Of a stretch of 64,000 nt of DNA, positions 26,652 through 35,402 are shown in pieces. Both the position numbers and the translations under genes were made by a program. The notes beneath the pieces are model-generated. The model ran no database searches. It was not told the origin of the DNA and saw only the letters and a program-made list of their open reading frames with translations. Location of the stretch: contig CANLXI010000001.1 of assembly GCA_947495035.1 (NCBI GenBank), forward strand, positions 124,001 to 188,000, in the 5' to 3' direction. This DNA is from an uncultured Granulosicoccus sp. (GTDB lineage: Bacteria; Pseudomonadota; Gammaproteobacteria; Granulosicoccales; Granulosicoccaceae). Each line of letters begins with the position of its first letter. Position 1 is the stretch's first letter.

Positions 26652-26812
26652 CATTCGATTTCCGGATGCCGGATTCTCCAGAAGGGACGCAGATGTATTA
26701 ACGCGTGAGGGCTTTTCAAGCTGTTGGCAAATTGCGTTATTGCTCAGACGCTATATGATCGGCTCGTCGTCAAGAAGCGAAAACACCTGTAAAAATAGGG
26801 GGCGACTTATTG

Positions 26813-28606
26813 ATGATCGTTGAACCGAAGCCAACCTGGAAACCATTCATGAGACTACTTTCGGCCTCTTTTCTGTTTTTCGCATTGACAACATCTGCTC
26901 TTGCAGCCAATCAACATTACAAGTCTGGTGATCTGATATCGGTTCATTGGGACAGCAGCTACGATTATGACGACCTGCAGTCCATGCCGGCTACGCGTGA
27001 GGTATTCGATACGTATTCCGGCCTGAATGTACTTGCCATCAACGGAACCAAGAGTGATCGAAACTCCGGAATACTGAAGGGGAGCTCCGACATCATGCGA
27101 ATGGTGTTTCCCGATGGTCTGGACGCGTTCCACGACAGGAGCAATACATTGCATCAGGCTGCCGACCGGTGGCAGCAGACCCTGCGCTCGGGCGGGACGG
27201 TACATGTCGCCGAGAGTGGACCCAGTGATTTCACCGCAGATGTGATTCGCGAACTCAAGGCGCGCAATGTCAGCGCACTGAAGAACATTCGTGTCGTGCA
27301 GCATTCCGAGTGGAACGAGGAACATACCAGCAGTGGCAATCTGGCACTGGTCAAGTCGGCGACCAGTTACCGCAAGATCGACGACGGCAATCGTCAGAAC
27401 GCGACTGCCTGGCTCAGAACGAACCGGAAGAATGCGTCGGATTTCCAGGATCTGACCAGCAAGAGTCGCTATGCGCATGTCTGGGACACGGCATTCCAGG
27501 CGGTGACCAACTCGAACCGGGTGGTCGACTTTTCTGATGTGGTGGAAATTCTGGAGATACTCGACGTGTCCACGAATCGCGTGGCTGATGCCTTCGACTT
27601 CGGGCAGGTCTACTTCGGGGCAGCAAGCGTTGAAGTGCCGGCACCCGCTTTGCCAACCGAGCCTGAGGCACCGTCTCAACCACGGCCGAATGACGAGCAG
27701 AGTACCGGTCGCGTTGCGGTGTATGGCAGTTCGTTGGGGAACGCACGAGCACTGTATCGAAGTGCCACGTCACTGAGACGAGTTGACTGTGATCCTGCCG
27801 GCGGTGGTTATGTCTGTGCCAGTTTCCAGAATCCGACGCTGGCAGATACACAGGGCAATGCGAGCACGGACCCGGTGACGAATGACGAACCATCGCAAGT
27901 GGTGGTACCCACACAGCCTGACACAACTGTTGTCAGCAGCGGTCGGGTTGCCGTCTATGGCGGCAGTCTGTCGGCTGCCAGACGGGCCTATGCACAGATC
28001 ACCAGTCTGCCACGGGTTGATTGCGATCCGAGTGGCAGTGGCTACATCTGTGCAAGCTTCCGGAATCCGACGCTGGCCGATATCGATGGTTCGGTGCAAG
28101 ACAGCGCGCCATCGGAACCCTCGACTTCGCCGTCAGACAGTGCCGCCGAGACCACTACAGGAAACTCCCTTCGTATCGAGGTGGAAAATCATCCGCTGGG
28201 TAGCGGCTGGGTGAAGGACACCCAGCGTGCCGGCTATTCGGGAAATGGCTATATTCGCTGGTCCGGCGCAAATCTGTACAACGTGCGACAGGCCGGCAAG
28301 GGAATCATGTCATTTACGGTAACGCCCGGCAGCACGGGGAAATACACCTTGCAGCTACGCAGTCGGGCCCTGAACCCTGCTGCCAGTGATCTGAACAACG
28401 ATGTCTGGTTGCGCATGAACGGATCTTCCTGGATGAAGATCTTCAACAAGGGCAAGGATCAATGGATCGTGGGCGGCAAGGTCGATGCACACGGCAAGCG
28501 CTATGTCCTGAAGCAGAACCTGACTGCCGGCAAGACGTATCAGCTGGAGATATCCGGCCGTAGCCATGGCTTTGCCATCGACTACATCGAACTGGTCAGG
28601 AACTGA
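26813..28606 (+). CDS. Secreted multidomain protein: hydrolase-like domain, duplicated Cys repeat, C-terminal CBM
   Basis: A 597-residue exported protein; AGGGGG precedes the ATG at 26813 (ATG 26849 is an alternative, directly before the signal peptide). After the signal peptide comes a ~230-residue domain with an acidic cluster (DSSYDYDDLQSM) reminiscent of nucleoside-hydrolase-like folds. Residues 299-345 and 377-423 are near-identical 47-residue repeats beginning GRVAVYG, with VDCDP, two Cys and NPTLAD. Residues about 452-597 look like a beta-sandwich carbohydrate-binding module (RIEVENHPLGSGW to AIDYIELVRN). Linkers are rich in Pro, Ser and Thr. Function is unknown; binding a glycan outside the cell is the safest inference. 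Confidence 0.6.
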   Translation: MIVEPKPTWKPFMRLLSASFLFFALTTSALAANQHYKSGDLISVHWDSSYDYDDLQSMPATREVFDTYSGLNVLAINGTKSDRNSGILKGSSDIMRMVFPDGLDAFHDRSNTLHQAADRWQQTLRSGGTVHVAESGPSDFTADVIRELKARNVSALKNIRVVQHSEWNEEHTSSGNLALVKSATSYRKIDDGNRQNATAWLRTNRKNASDFQDLTSKSRYAHVWDTAFQAVTNSNRVVDFSDVVEILEILDVSTNRVADAFDFGQVYFGAASVEVPAPALPTEPEAPSQPRPNDEQSTGRVAVYGSSLGNARALYRSATSLRRVDCDPAGGGYVCASFQNPTLADTQGNASTDPVTNDEPSQVVVPTQPDTTVVSSGRVAVYGGSLSAARRAYAQITSLPRVDCDPSGSGYICASFRNPTLADIDGSVQDSAPSEPSTSPSDSAAETTTGNSLRIEVENHPLGSGWVKDTQRAGYSGNGYIRWSGANLYNVRQAGKGIMSFTVTPGSTGKYTLQLRSRALNPAASDLNNDVWLRMNGSSWMKIFNKGKDQWIVGGKVDAHGKRYVLKQNLTAGKTYQLEISGRSHGFAIDYIELVRN

Positions 28607-28613
28607 AAACAGA

Positions 28614-28640
28614 TGCCGGCCATCAGGACCATGGCCGGCA
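28614..28640. terminator. Hairpin after the CBM protein gene
   Basis: A perfect 10-bp stem (28614-28623 with 28631-28640, 7-nt loop) starts 8 bp after the plus-strand stop. It is probably the terminator for that gene, though no T-run follows. Confidence 0.55.
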
Positions 28641-28649
28641 AGTACGAGC

Positions 28650-28676
28650 CGGGCAGTGCGGGTACCGCACTGCCCG
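28650..28676. terminator. Hairpin after sucD
   Basis: A perfect 11-12-bp GC-rich stem (28650-28660 with 28666-28676, loop GGTAC) lies 10 bp beyond the minus-strand sucD stop codon. With the hairpin at 28614 it forms a back-to-back pair between two convergent genes. Confidence 0.6.
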
Positions 28677-28686
28677 CAAGGCTTCC

Positions 28687-29598
28687 TCAGCCGATGGCCT
28701 GAAGCAGAGCCTCACCCAGCTTGGCAGGGGAGCGAGATACGACAATGCCGGCACTTTCCATGGCCGCGATCTTGTCTTCAGCGCCACCCTTGCCACCGGA
28801 GATGACCGCACCGGCGTGGCCCATGGTACGGCCCGGAGGTGCTGTGCGACCCGCGATGAAACCAGCCATTGGCTTCTTGCGACCTTGTTTGGCCTGTTCG
28901 ATCAGCCACTCGGCCGCTTCTTCCTCGGCAGACCCACCGATCTCACCGATCATGATGATGGATTTGGTTTCCTCGTCGTCAAGGAACAGGTCCAGCACGT
29001 CGATGAACTCGGTACCCTTGACCGGGTCGCCGCCGATACCGACAGCTGTTGTCTGGCCCAGACCTGCCTGTGTGGTCTGATACACCGCTTCGTAGGTCAA
29101 GGTACCTGAACGAGACACAACGCCAACGCTGCCGTCCATGAAGATGCTGCCGGGCATGATGCCGATCTTGCAGGCATTGGGCGTCAGGATGCCGGGGCAG
29201 TTGGGACCGACCAGACGGGAGCTGGAGTCCTGCAGTCGCGCCTTGACTTCGACCATGTCACGTACGGGTACACCTTCGGTGATGCAGATGATCAGTTCGA
29301 TCTCGGCATCGATGGCTTCGGTGATGGCGGCAGCCGCACCCGCAGGTGGGACATACACGACAGAGGCCGTCGCACCGGTCTCGGCCTTGCCTTCCTTGAC
29401 GGTTGCAAAGATGGGCAGTTCCTGACCTTCGGCATCGCCTGCGCCGCACGTCCAGACGCTACCGCCTTTCTTGGGGTGGATGCCGCCAACCATCTTGGTA
29501 CCGTGATAGGCCAGCGCCTGTTCGGTGTGGAAGGTACCGGTCTTGCCGGTCAAGCCCTGGACGAGGACCTTGGTGTTTTCGTTGATCAATATTGACAT
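28687..29598 (-). CDS. sucD: Succinyl-CoA synthetase alpha subunit
   Basis: A 303-residue protein, slightly longer than the usual ~290. It has the CoA-binding [10 protein letters not shown] region, VGPNCPG and the phosphorylated active-site His in [11 protein letters not shown]. Together with SucC it interconverts succinyl-CoA and succinate with substrate-level phosphorylation in the TCA cycle. It follows sucC by 6 bp in one operon. Confidence 0.95.
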   Translation of the reverse strand: MSILINENTKVLVQGLTGKTGTFHTEQALAYHGTKMVGGIHPKKGGSVWTCGAGDAEGQELPIFATVKEGKAETGATASVVYVPPAGAAAAITEAIDAEIELIICITEGVPVRDMVEVKARLQDSSSRLVGPNCPGILTPNACKIGIMPGSIFMDGSVGVVSRSGTLTYEAVYQTTQAGLGQTTAVGIGGDPVKGTEFIDVLDLFLDDEETKSIIMIGEIGGSAEEEAAEWLIEQAKQGRKKPMAGFIAGRTAPPGRTMGHAGAVISGGKGGAEDKIAAMESAGIVVSRSPAKLGEALLQAIG

Positions 29599-29604
29599 GT
29601 CTGC

Positions 29605-30798
29605 TTATCCCTTGACCGCGTTGACAACTTTCTGGGCGGCATCGTCCAGATCGTCTGCGGCAATGACGTTCAGGCCGCTTGAATTGATGATGGCCTTGCC
29701 TTCTTCGACCTTGGTGCCTTCGAGGCGGACAACCAGAGGTACCTGCAAACCGACTTCCTTCACTGCCGTGACCACCCCTTCGGCAATGACGTCACAACGC
29801 ATGATGCCTCCGAAGATGTTGACCAGAATGCCCTTGACGTTCGGGTCAGAGGTGATGATCTTGAAGGCAGCCGTGACTTTCTCCGCGGTCGCGCCGCCCC
29901 CGACGTCCAGGAAGTTGGCAGGAGAGGCACCGTACAGCTTGATGATATCCATGGTGGCCATGGCCAGGCCTGCACCATTGACCATGCAGCCGATGTCGCC
30001 ATCGAGTGCGATATAGGCCAGGTCGTATTTGGAGGCTTCGATCTCCTTGTCGTCTTCTTCGGTCTTGTCGCGCAGTTCGACAATCTCGGGATGCCGGAAC
30101 AGGGCATTGCCGTCAAAGGATACCTTGGCATCCAGAACACGCAGATGACCGTCCTTGAGCACGACCAGCGGGTTGATTTCCAGCAGGCTCATGTCGGTAT
30201 CGACAAATGCCTTGTAGAGCAGGGGAAACAGGGTCTTGCCATCTTCGGCTGCTGCACCGTCGAGTTCGAAAGCCGAATTCAGTGCGTCGATGTCGGCGTC
30301 GACCATGCCTTTCAGGCAATCGATGGCGACGGTATGAATCTTCTCGGGGGTGTCGTGGGCAACGGTTTCGATGTCCATGCCACCTTCGGTGGATGCCACG
30401 AATGACACCTTGCTGTTGTCGCGGTCCACCAGGATGGACAGATACAGTTCACGCGCGATGTCTGCGCCGTCTTCCAGGTACAGGCGGTTGACTTGCTTGC
30501 CGGCAGGGCCGGTCTGCGCGGTAACCAGCGTCTTGCCGAACATTTCCTGAGCATTGCTGCGGGCTTCGTCCGCCGAAAAGCAGACACGTACACCGCCCTT
30601 GGCGTCGCTGGACAGCTCCTTGAAGGTTCCCTTGCCGCGTCCACCGGCGTGAATCTGGCTCTTTACCACGTAGACGGGACCAGGCAAGGTCGATACCGCA
30701 GAATCGATATCATCGAGTGACAGAATGGGCACTCCTTCGGATACGGGGGCGCCGAATGATTTCAGCAGCGCCTTTGCCTGATATTCATGAATATTCAT
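29605..30798 (-). CDS. sucC: Succinyl-CoA synthetase beta subunit (ADP/GDP-forming)
   Basis: A 397-residue ATP-grasp protein starting [16 protein letters not shown], with [20 protein letters not shown] and the GGGATAEKV stretch near the C-terminus. It binds nucleotide and forms the alpha-beta enzyme with SucD. It is a little longer than the common 388 residues. sucAB is not adjacent, so this is a stand-alone sucCD operon. Confidence 0.95.
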   Translation of the reverse strand: MNIHEYQAKALLKSFGAPVSEGVPILSLDDIDSAVSTLPGPVYVVKSQIHAGGRGKGTFKELSSDAKGGVRVCFSADEARSNAQEMFGKTLVTAQTGPAGKQVNRLYLEDGADIARELYLSILVDRDNSKVSFVASTEGGMDIETVAHDTPEKIHTVAIDCLKGMVDADIDALNSAFELDGAAAEDGKTLFPLLYKAFVDTDMSLLEINPLVVLKDGHLRVLDAKVSFDGNALFRHPEIVELRDKTEEDDKEIEASKYDLAYIALDGDIGCMVNGAGLAMATMDIIKLYGASPANFLDVGGGATAEKVTAAFKIITSDPNVKGILVNIFGGIMRCDVIAEGVVTAVKEVGLQVPLVVRLEGTKVEEGKAIINSSGLNVIAADDLDDAAQKVVNAVKG

Positions 30799-31227
30799 AG
30801 AAGCAAGGTCTCATGGATGGACTGTTACAAGGGTCGGGAGCCGCAGCATCGCTGCCGGTGGCGACCGGATAATCGGTGACGGGAGTGTTCATGGACAGAC
30901 ACCTTCCGCCAGATAGGTGATCAGTGGAGGTCGTGCCGGGACTCCGGGTCCGTGGCCGCTCTGAAACGCGTGCGCAAGCGCTTGTTGCCCGTCGTCACTG
31001 ACTAGCATGGAAGCAATTGGCCGTCTGAGCACCTGTCTCTCCGTGGGTCTTTTCCGATCAGGGACCGACTCTGGTGCCGTTGTCATCGGCTTCGAATCGG
31101 ACACTGCATTGGAAATAGTGGCGGCTGAACAGCCACCAGAATGAAATTGACGCCCCAAAAATCTGCTATATGGTATACCACCGAGCGCCAAGTGTGACGA
31201 AATCGCGAATGTTGGTGGGGTGTCAGA
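30799..31227. other. 429-bp gap upstream of sucCD, no credible gene
   Basis: No frame here has convincing coding features. The segment should hold the sucCD promoter. It contains a 10-bp palindrome at 31171-31180. A 100-codon minus-strand frame at 30889-31191 was judged spurious. Confidence 0.5.
31171..31180. promoter_or_regulatory. Palindrome resembling a GntR/FCD operator
   Basis: TGGTATACCA is a perfect 10-bp palindrome of the TGGT-ACCA type bound by several GntR/FCD regulators. It lies between the SDR stop and sucC. Which regulator, if any, binds is unknown; short palindromes also arise by chance. Confidence 0.25.
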
Positions 31228-32058
31228 CTAGCGGGACAGCACCCGATCCAGCCACCGGGTGCTGAGGATTCGTTTCAGAATACCCGCGACGCGAGTGGGT
31301 GTCGTCACGTAGTAACGTGGGCGTGCCTGCCGGCTTTCCAGCGCGTGAACCAGCTTGTCGCTCACTGCACTGCATGGCAGCTCGAACCGGTCCTTCTTCA
31401 GCTTCGGCTCGTACAGTCGCGGGCGCAGCTGGTTTTCATAGGCGTCGCGTCGCGCAGAGGTTTGCCAGTCTATCCAGCGCTCGAAGTGAGGAATGGAATT
31501 TTCCCGTATGCGAGTGCCTATCGGGCCGGGTTCGATCAGCACGACCTGGATTCCCGTGTCACGCATTTCCAGCCGCAATGTGTCGCTCAGGCCTTCCATC
31601 GCGAACTTGCTGGCCACATACGCACCACGAAAGGGCATGGCTGCAAAGCCCAGTACTGACGAGCAATTGACGATTCGGCCGTGCCCCTGTGCCCGCATGG
31701 CGGGCAGAATGGCGTTGATCAGCTCGAACTGGCCAAACAGATTGGTCTCGAACAGTGTTCGGAGGGCATCCCTTGGCAGATCCTCCACCAGGCCGGGGAT
31801 GGCGAAGGCACCATTGTTGAACAGAGCGTCCAGTCGGCCATGGGTCATATCCAGCGCCTGTCGGGCGCCCGCTTGCACGCTATCGCTGCTGGCGTAATCC
31901 AGGACAAAGGATTCCAGCCCTTCAGCGTTGAGGCGTTCACAGTCTGCGGCTTGCCTGCAGGTGGCCAGTACCCGCCAGCCGCGCGCTTGCAGAGTACGGG
32001 CTGCATCCAGACCGATGCCAGACGAGCAGCCGGTAATCAGAACGGAGCGTTGATTCAT
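31228..32058 (-). CDS. Short-chain dehydrogenase/reductase
   Basis: A 276-residue classical SDR: LITGCSSGIG at the N-terminus, NNGAF in place of NNAG, catalytic Ser in NCSS, and YVASK. The C-terminal third is longer and more basic than usual (RRDAYENQLRPRLYEPKLKK), as in SDRs that act on lipophilic or steroid-like substrates. The start ATG at 32058 gives the common MNQRSVLITG opening; a GTG at 32070 is possible and neither has a clear ribosome site. It follows the glycosyltransferase gene by 78 bp. Substrate is unknown. Confidence 0.82.
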   Translation of the reverse strand: MNQRSVLITGCSSGIGLDAARTLQARGWRVLATCRQAADCERLNAEGLESFVLDYASSDSVQAGARQALDMTHGRLDALFNNGAFAIPGLVEDLPRDALRTLFETNLFGQFELINAILPAMRAQGHGRIVNCSSVLGFAAMPFRGAYVASKFAMEGLSDTLRLEMRDTGIQVVLIEPGPIGTRIRENSIPHFERWIDWQTSARRDAYENQLRPRLYEPKLKKDRFELPCSAVSDKLVHALESRQARPRYYVTTPTRVAGILKRILSTRWLDRVLSR

Positions 32059-32135
32059 GCAACAGGCCACATTGATGGTAAGGGGGAGGTTTCGAACCCT
32101 GACAGTACTGCATCACACTGGCAGGTCGAGTGATT

Positions 32136-33467
32136 CTACCCGTTTGCCAGTGTCAGGGTGTCGGGCTCCTGCCACAGGGAATCGTCGCTGGTCAGCGCTG
32201 CCTGTGTCATTGGCAGCTCGATCAATGACAACAGCGACCGCACGTAGTCGCGCAGTTGATGGTGTTCCCGCATATACGCTTGCCGCTGCCGGGCTTGCTC
32301 TGGCGAATCGGTGAAAACGGCCGTGCGTAAGGCGCTGTCGATCGCGTCATTGTCGTCGATATCCGCTTGCTGCAGCAGCGACAGCAAGGGCTCATCGAAT
32401 CCGGTAGCGCCTTCATGGATCACGACCGGCTTGCCCAGACTCAGGGCCTGCAGGACATCGCGCGGGTAGGCGTCAATGCGTGAGGAGAGGTACAGAGCAT
32501 CGGCCGCCGATAGCCACGAGTCGGTGTATGGGGCACGATCAAGCAGATGAAGTCGCCCTTTCAGTGTCTGGCGAGGCAGGCTGCGAAACCACTGTTTCAT
32601 TTCCCGTGAGCTGCCGCCAATCCAGCAGAAATGCAGGTTGTCGTGCTCGGCACACAGGCGTTGGGCAGCCATCACGAAGCGGTCGAAACCTCGTCGGCGG
32701 GTGCCGCGACCGGTGCCGATGACCAGTCGGTCTTCCTTGCGCAGACCGAGCTGGCGACGCAGGGTGTCGCTGTTGTTGCTCATCCGGCTGTCTGCATATT
32801 CCAGTCCCGGAGCCTTGACCTGCACAGAGCCGCGGATATAGGGCTCGTGGTATTCGAACTCGGTCCGCACGGTTGCCGAGGAAAAGACAAGATGCCTGGC
32901 CAGATGCGCTATCTCATTGGCCTGTGGCTGCAGGCAATCTGCCTGAATGATGGCCGATGGTTCATGCAACAGTGCCACGCAGGACAAGCCAGCCTGTTGC
33001 GCGGCTTCCAGCAGATCGCCCGTGTTGCAGCCATTGAAGATGGCATGTCGACAACCAGAGTCATGAAACAGGTTCTGCGGGTCCTGTTCGAAGTCGGCTT
33101 TCAGTACGACCGTCTCGGCGATGTCCATGAAGCGGGGCAGAAGGGCACCACCCTGCCTGAGCAGGATCCGCACGTCGATATCGAACTCTCGGGACAGCAC
33201 GCGTGCCAGTGACAGCAGCAGTCGGCTAGCGTCGCTCGCATGGGCGTTCTGCCCGACCAGCAGAACCGACCTCGCGGTACCGGGGCCGAATGGTGGTCTG
33301 TCATGAACGGTTGTCGATCTGGCCAGACGACGCAGAGCCTGACGTTGTTGACAGCGGTGCCATCGGCGAACCGATGCACGAATCATTTGCTGCCCCCATT
33401 GGCGACAGATTTGCCACACCCCCTCCCTGGTGTTCGGCGTAGACAGCTTGGCAGAGTGCTTGTTCAT
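32136..33467 (-). CDS. Glycosyltransferase, GT4 (group 1) type
   Basis: A 443-residue protein with two Rossmann-like halves. The C-terminal half shows the GT4 hallmarks: VIGTGRGTRRRGFDRF, FCWIGGS, and a donor-site stretch LSSRIDAYPRDVLQALSLGKPVV. The N-terminal half contains a basic ~50-residue leader and LLHEPSAI. Retaining GT4 enzymes transfer sugars from nucleotide-sugar donors to polysaccharides, lipids or proteins. The ATG at 33467 is chosen over a TTG at 33491. No other polysaccharide genes are adjacent, so the acceptor is unknown. Confidence 0.75.
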   Translation of the reverse strand: MNKHSAKLSTPNTREGVWQICRQWGQQMIRASVRRWHRCQQRQALRRLARSTTVHDRPPFGPGTARSVLLVGQNAHASDASRLLLSLARVLSREFDIDVRILLRQGGALLPRFMDIAETVVLKADFEQDPQNLFHDSGCRHAIFNGCNTGDLLEAAQQAGLSCVALLHEPSAIIQADCLQPQANEIAHLARHLVFSSATVRTEFEYHEPYIRGSVQVKAPGLEYADSRMSNNSDTLRRQLGLRKEDRLVIGTGRGTRRRGFDRFVMAAQRLCAEHDNLHFCWIGGSSREMKQWFRSLPRQTLKGRLHLLDRAPYTDSWLSAADALYLSSRIDAYPRDVLQALSLGKPVVIHEGATGFDEPLLSLLQQADIDDNDAIDSALRTAVFTDSPEQARQRQAYMREHHQLRDYVRSLLSLIELPMTQAALTSDDSLWQEPDTLTLANG

Positions 33468-33578
33468 GACAGGGAGTCGTATGTCGGGCAATCACTGGTT
33501 TTCAGGTGGATAGGCGAGATAGCGGTGTACGAAACCGGCAACTTGAGCGAATGGGTGGTCACTGGATCAGATGAGAGG

Positions 33579-34859
33579 TCAGCTGAAGAGCAATGATGGG
33601 ATGAACAGGGAGATACCTGGTATGTAGGTGATGATCATCAGTACCACGAGGTTGGCCAGTACAAAGGGCCAGACGCCGCTGATGATGGTGGCAACCGGCT
33701 TGTTCAGCGTCGAAGAGGCGACAAAGATATCCAGGCCGAAGGGCGGTGTGATCATGCCGAGGCCTATGTTGAGAGAGACGATCATGCCGAAATGCACGGG
33801 ATCCACTCCCAGGGAAGTAGCTACCGGGAACAGCGGCGGCACCAGTATCAGCAGAGCCGAATTCGGGTCGATGAACATGCCGGCGATCAGGAAGCACAGG
33901 TTGACGGCGAGCAGGAAGGTAACAGGGCCGGCGTCGATGGCGACCAGGAATTCACTGATATGCTGCGGCACCTGGGCCAGGGTCACGAAGAAGGAGAGCA
34001 TGCCGCCCATGGCCAGCAACACGAAGATGATGGCGGTGGACAGCGCACTGGCTTCCACGATGTCTGCGAGCTGCCGCAGGCTCAGATTCCGGTAGACCAG
34101 CATTTCCACCACGATGGCATAGACCACACTGACGGCAGCTGCCTCGGTAGGCGTGAAGATGCCGGAGTAGATGCCACCGAGAATGATCACCGGCATGCCG
34201 AGGGCCCAGGTGGCTGATCGCAGTGCGGCAAATCGTTCGGCAGTCGTGGCCCGGCCCGCAGCGGGCAAGCCCTGGCGGCGTGCCTCCCAGGAGACCAGCA
34301 AGGCAAAGGCGATGCCCAGAACCAGGCCGATGGCCAGGCCGCCGGCAAACAGTCTGGCAATGGAGGTGCCGGTCATCCAGCCATAGATGATGAAGGTGAT
34401 GGATGGAGGTATCAGCAGCGCCGTTTCGGCACTGGCGACCAGCAGACCCAGACTGAATCGTTCCGAGAATCCGTTGCTGCGCATTTCCGGATAGACCATG
34501 CGGCCCATCGCTGCCACGGTGGCAGGGGCTGAACCCGATACCGAGCCGAAAGCCATGGAGCCGCCGATGACCGTATGCCCCATACCACCGCGTGAATGAC
34601 CCAGCAGGCTCTTGACCAGGTGTGTCAGACGGTTGGCTATCTGTCCCGAGCCCATGAGTTCGGCGGCCAGGATGAAGAAGGGCACGGCCAGCAGGGTCGA
34701 ATGATTGATACCGCCGACCATCTTCTGGATCAGGGCAACATCCGGCAGATTGGCGTAGAACAGGGTCTTGGTGGCCAGTGCCGGTACCAGTAGCACCAGA
34801 AACATCTCGAAGCCCAGCACCAGCAGGGCCAGGGCGATCAGTACGATGAGCGCGATCAT
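33579..34859 (-). CDS. TRAP transporter large permease (DctM type)
   Basis: A 426-residue, 12-helix membrane protein starting MIALIVLIALALLVLGFEMF, with family motifs VPFFILAAELM, GSMAFGSVSGSAPATVAA and GMITPPFGLD. The ATG at 34859 is chosen because it overlaps the DctQ stop by 4 bp and matches the family N-terminus; the frame stays open further upstream. It is the ion-coupled translocation subunit working with the 34856-35383 and 35403-36446 products. Confidence 0.93.
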   Translation of the reverse strand: MIALIVLIALALLVLGFEMFLVLLVPALATKTLFYANLPDVALIQKMVGGINHSTLLAVPFFILAAELMGSGQIANRLTHLVKSLLGHSRGGMGHTVIGGSMAFGSVSGSAPATVAAMGRMVYPEMRSNGFSERFSLGLLVASAETALLIPPSITFIIYGWMTGTSIARLFAGGLAIGLVLGIAFALLVSWEARRQGLPAAGRATTAERFAALRSATWALGMPVIILGGIYSGIFTPTEAAAVSVVYAIVVEMLVYRNLSLRQLADIVEASALSTAIIFVLLAMGGMLSFFVTLAQVPQHISEFLVAIDAGPVTFLLAVNLCFLIAGMFIDPNSALLILVPPLFPVATSLGVDPVHFGMIVSLNIGLGMITPPFGLDIFVASSTLNKPVATIISGVWPFVLANLVVLMIITYIPGISLFIPSLLFS

Positions 34860-35383
34860 TGTGCGGCAGCGGGCGAGCTGGGTGAGGAGTCCGCCTGTGC
34901 ACCTTGCGGGCGGCGATCGATACGGCTGGTGAGACTCAGACCATAACGCAGGGCCAGCAGGCAGAATCCTCCCAGTGGTGCGGCATAGATCCAGCCCATG
35001 GGAATATCCAGCGTCGGGCTGCGTTGTCCGGTGGCCAGCACGAACCGCACGAGCTTGAAGGACAGCCAGGCCATGTACAGCGAGGCCAGCAGTCCGATTG
35101 CGTCGATACACCGGTATAGCGCGCGACGCAGCGTGGGCCTCAGCTTCTCGCGCAGACTGTCGATGCTGACATGGCGCCCCCGTTCCAGCGCCAGACCGAG
35201 CCCGCCGAAGACCAGAAAGATGTTCAGCAGGCGCACGGCCTCCTCGGTCCAGGCCAGGTCACTGGCATGCTGAGGTGCGAAGGTGCGCACCAGAACATTA
35301 GCGAAGAACAGCACGACCATGCCCAGAAAGATCGTGATCAGCCAGACGCGCTCCATGCGCCTGATCAGCGAGAGGATAGTCAC
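34856..35383 (-). CDS. TRAP transporter small permease (DctQ type)
   Basis: A 175-residue four-helix membrane protein. The DctQ pattern is seen in FFANVLVRTF, WTEEAVRLLNIFLVFGGLGLALERGRHVSID and the last helix near DIPMGWIYAAPLGG. The C-terminal ~25 residues are hydrophilic, rich in Ser, Ala and Pro. A GTG start at 35383 is used; ATG 35356 is an alternative. It lies between the binding-protein gene (19 bp) and DctM (4-bp overlap). Confidence 0.88.
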   Translation of the reverse strand: MTILSLIRRMERVWLITIFLGMVVLFFANVLVRTFAPQHASDLAWTEEAVRLLNIFLVFGGLGLALERGRHVSIDSLREKLRPTLRRALYRCIDAIGLLASLYMAWLSFKLVRFVLATGQRSPTLDIPMGWIYAAPLGGFCLLALRYGLSLTSRIDRRPQGAQADSSPSSPAAAQ

Positions 35384-35402
35384 GGCAAGGACGGGGCTGT
35401 GG

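Larger units (their letters stand above)
26235..26812. other. 578-bp AT-richer gap, no credible gene
   Basis: Short open frames here lack ribosome sites and coding character. The gap contains a strong hairpin at 26295-26325 and an A-tract/T-tract hairpin at 26620-26651. Base composition falls noticeably after about 26500. The last 150 bp probably carry the promoter of the 26813 gene. Confidence 0.5.

Noticed and set aside
30889-31191. 100-codon minus-strand open frame upstream of sucC
   Set aside because: No ribosome site, atypical composition (many Pro, Ser, Arg), and no recognisable motif. Treated as non-coding promoter region.
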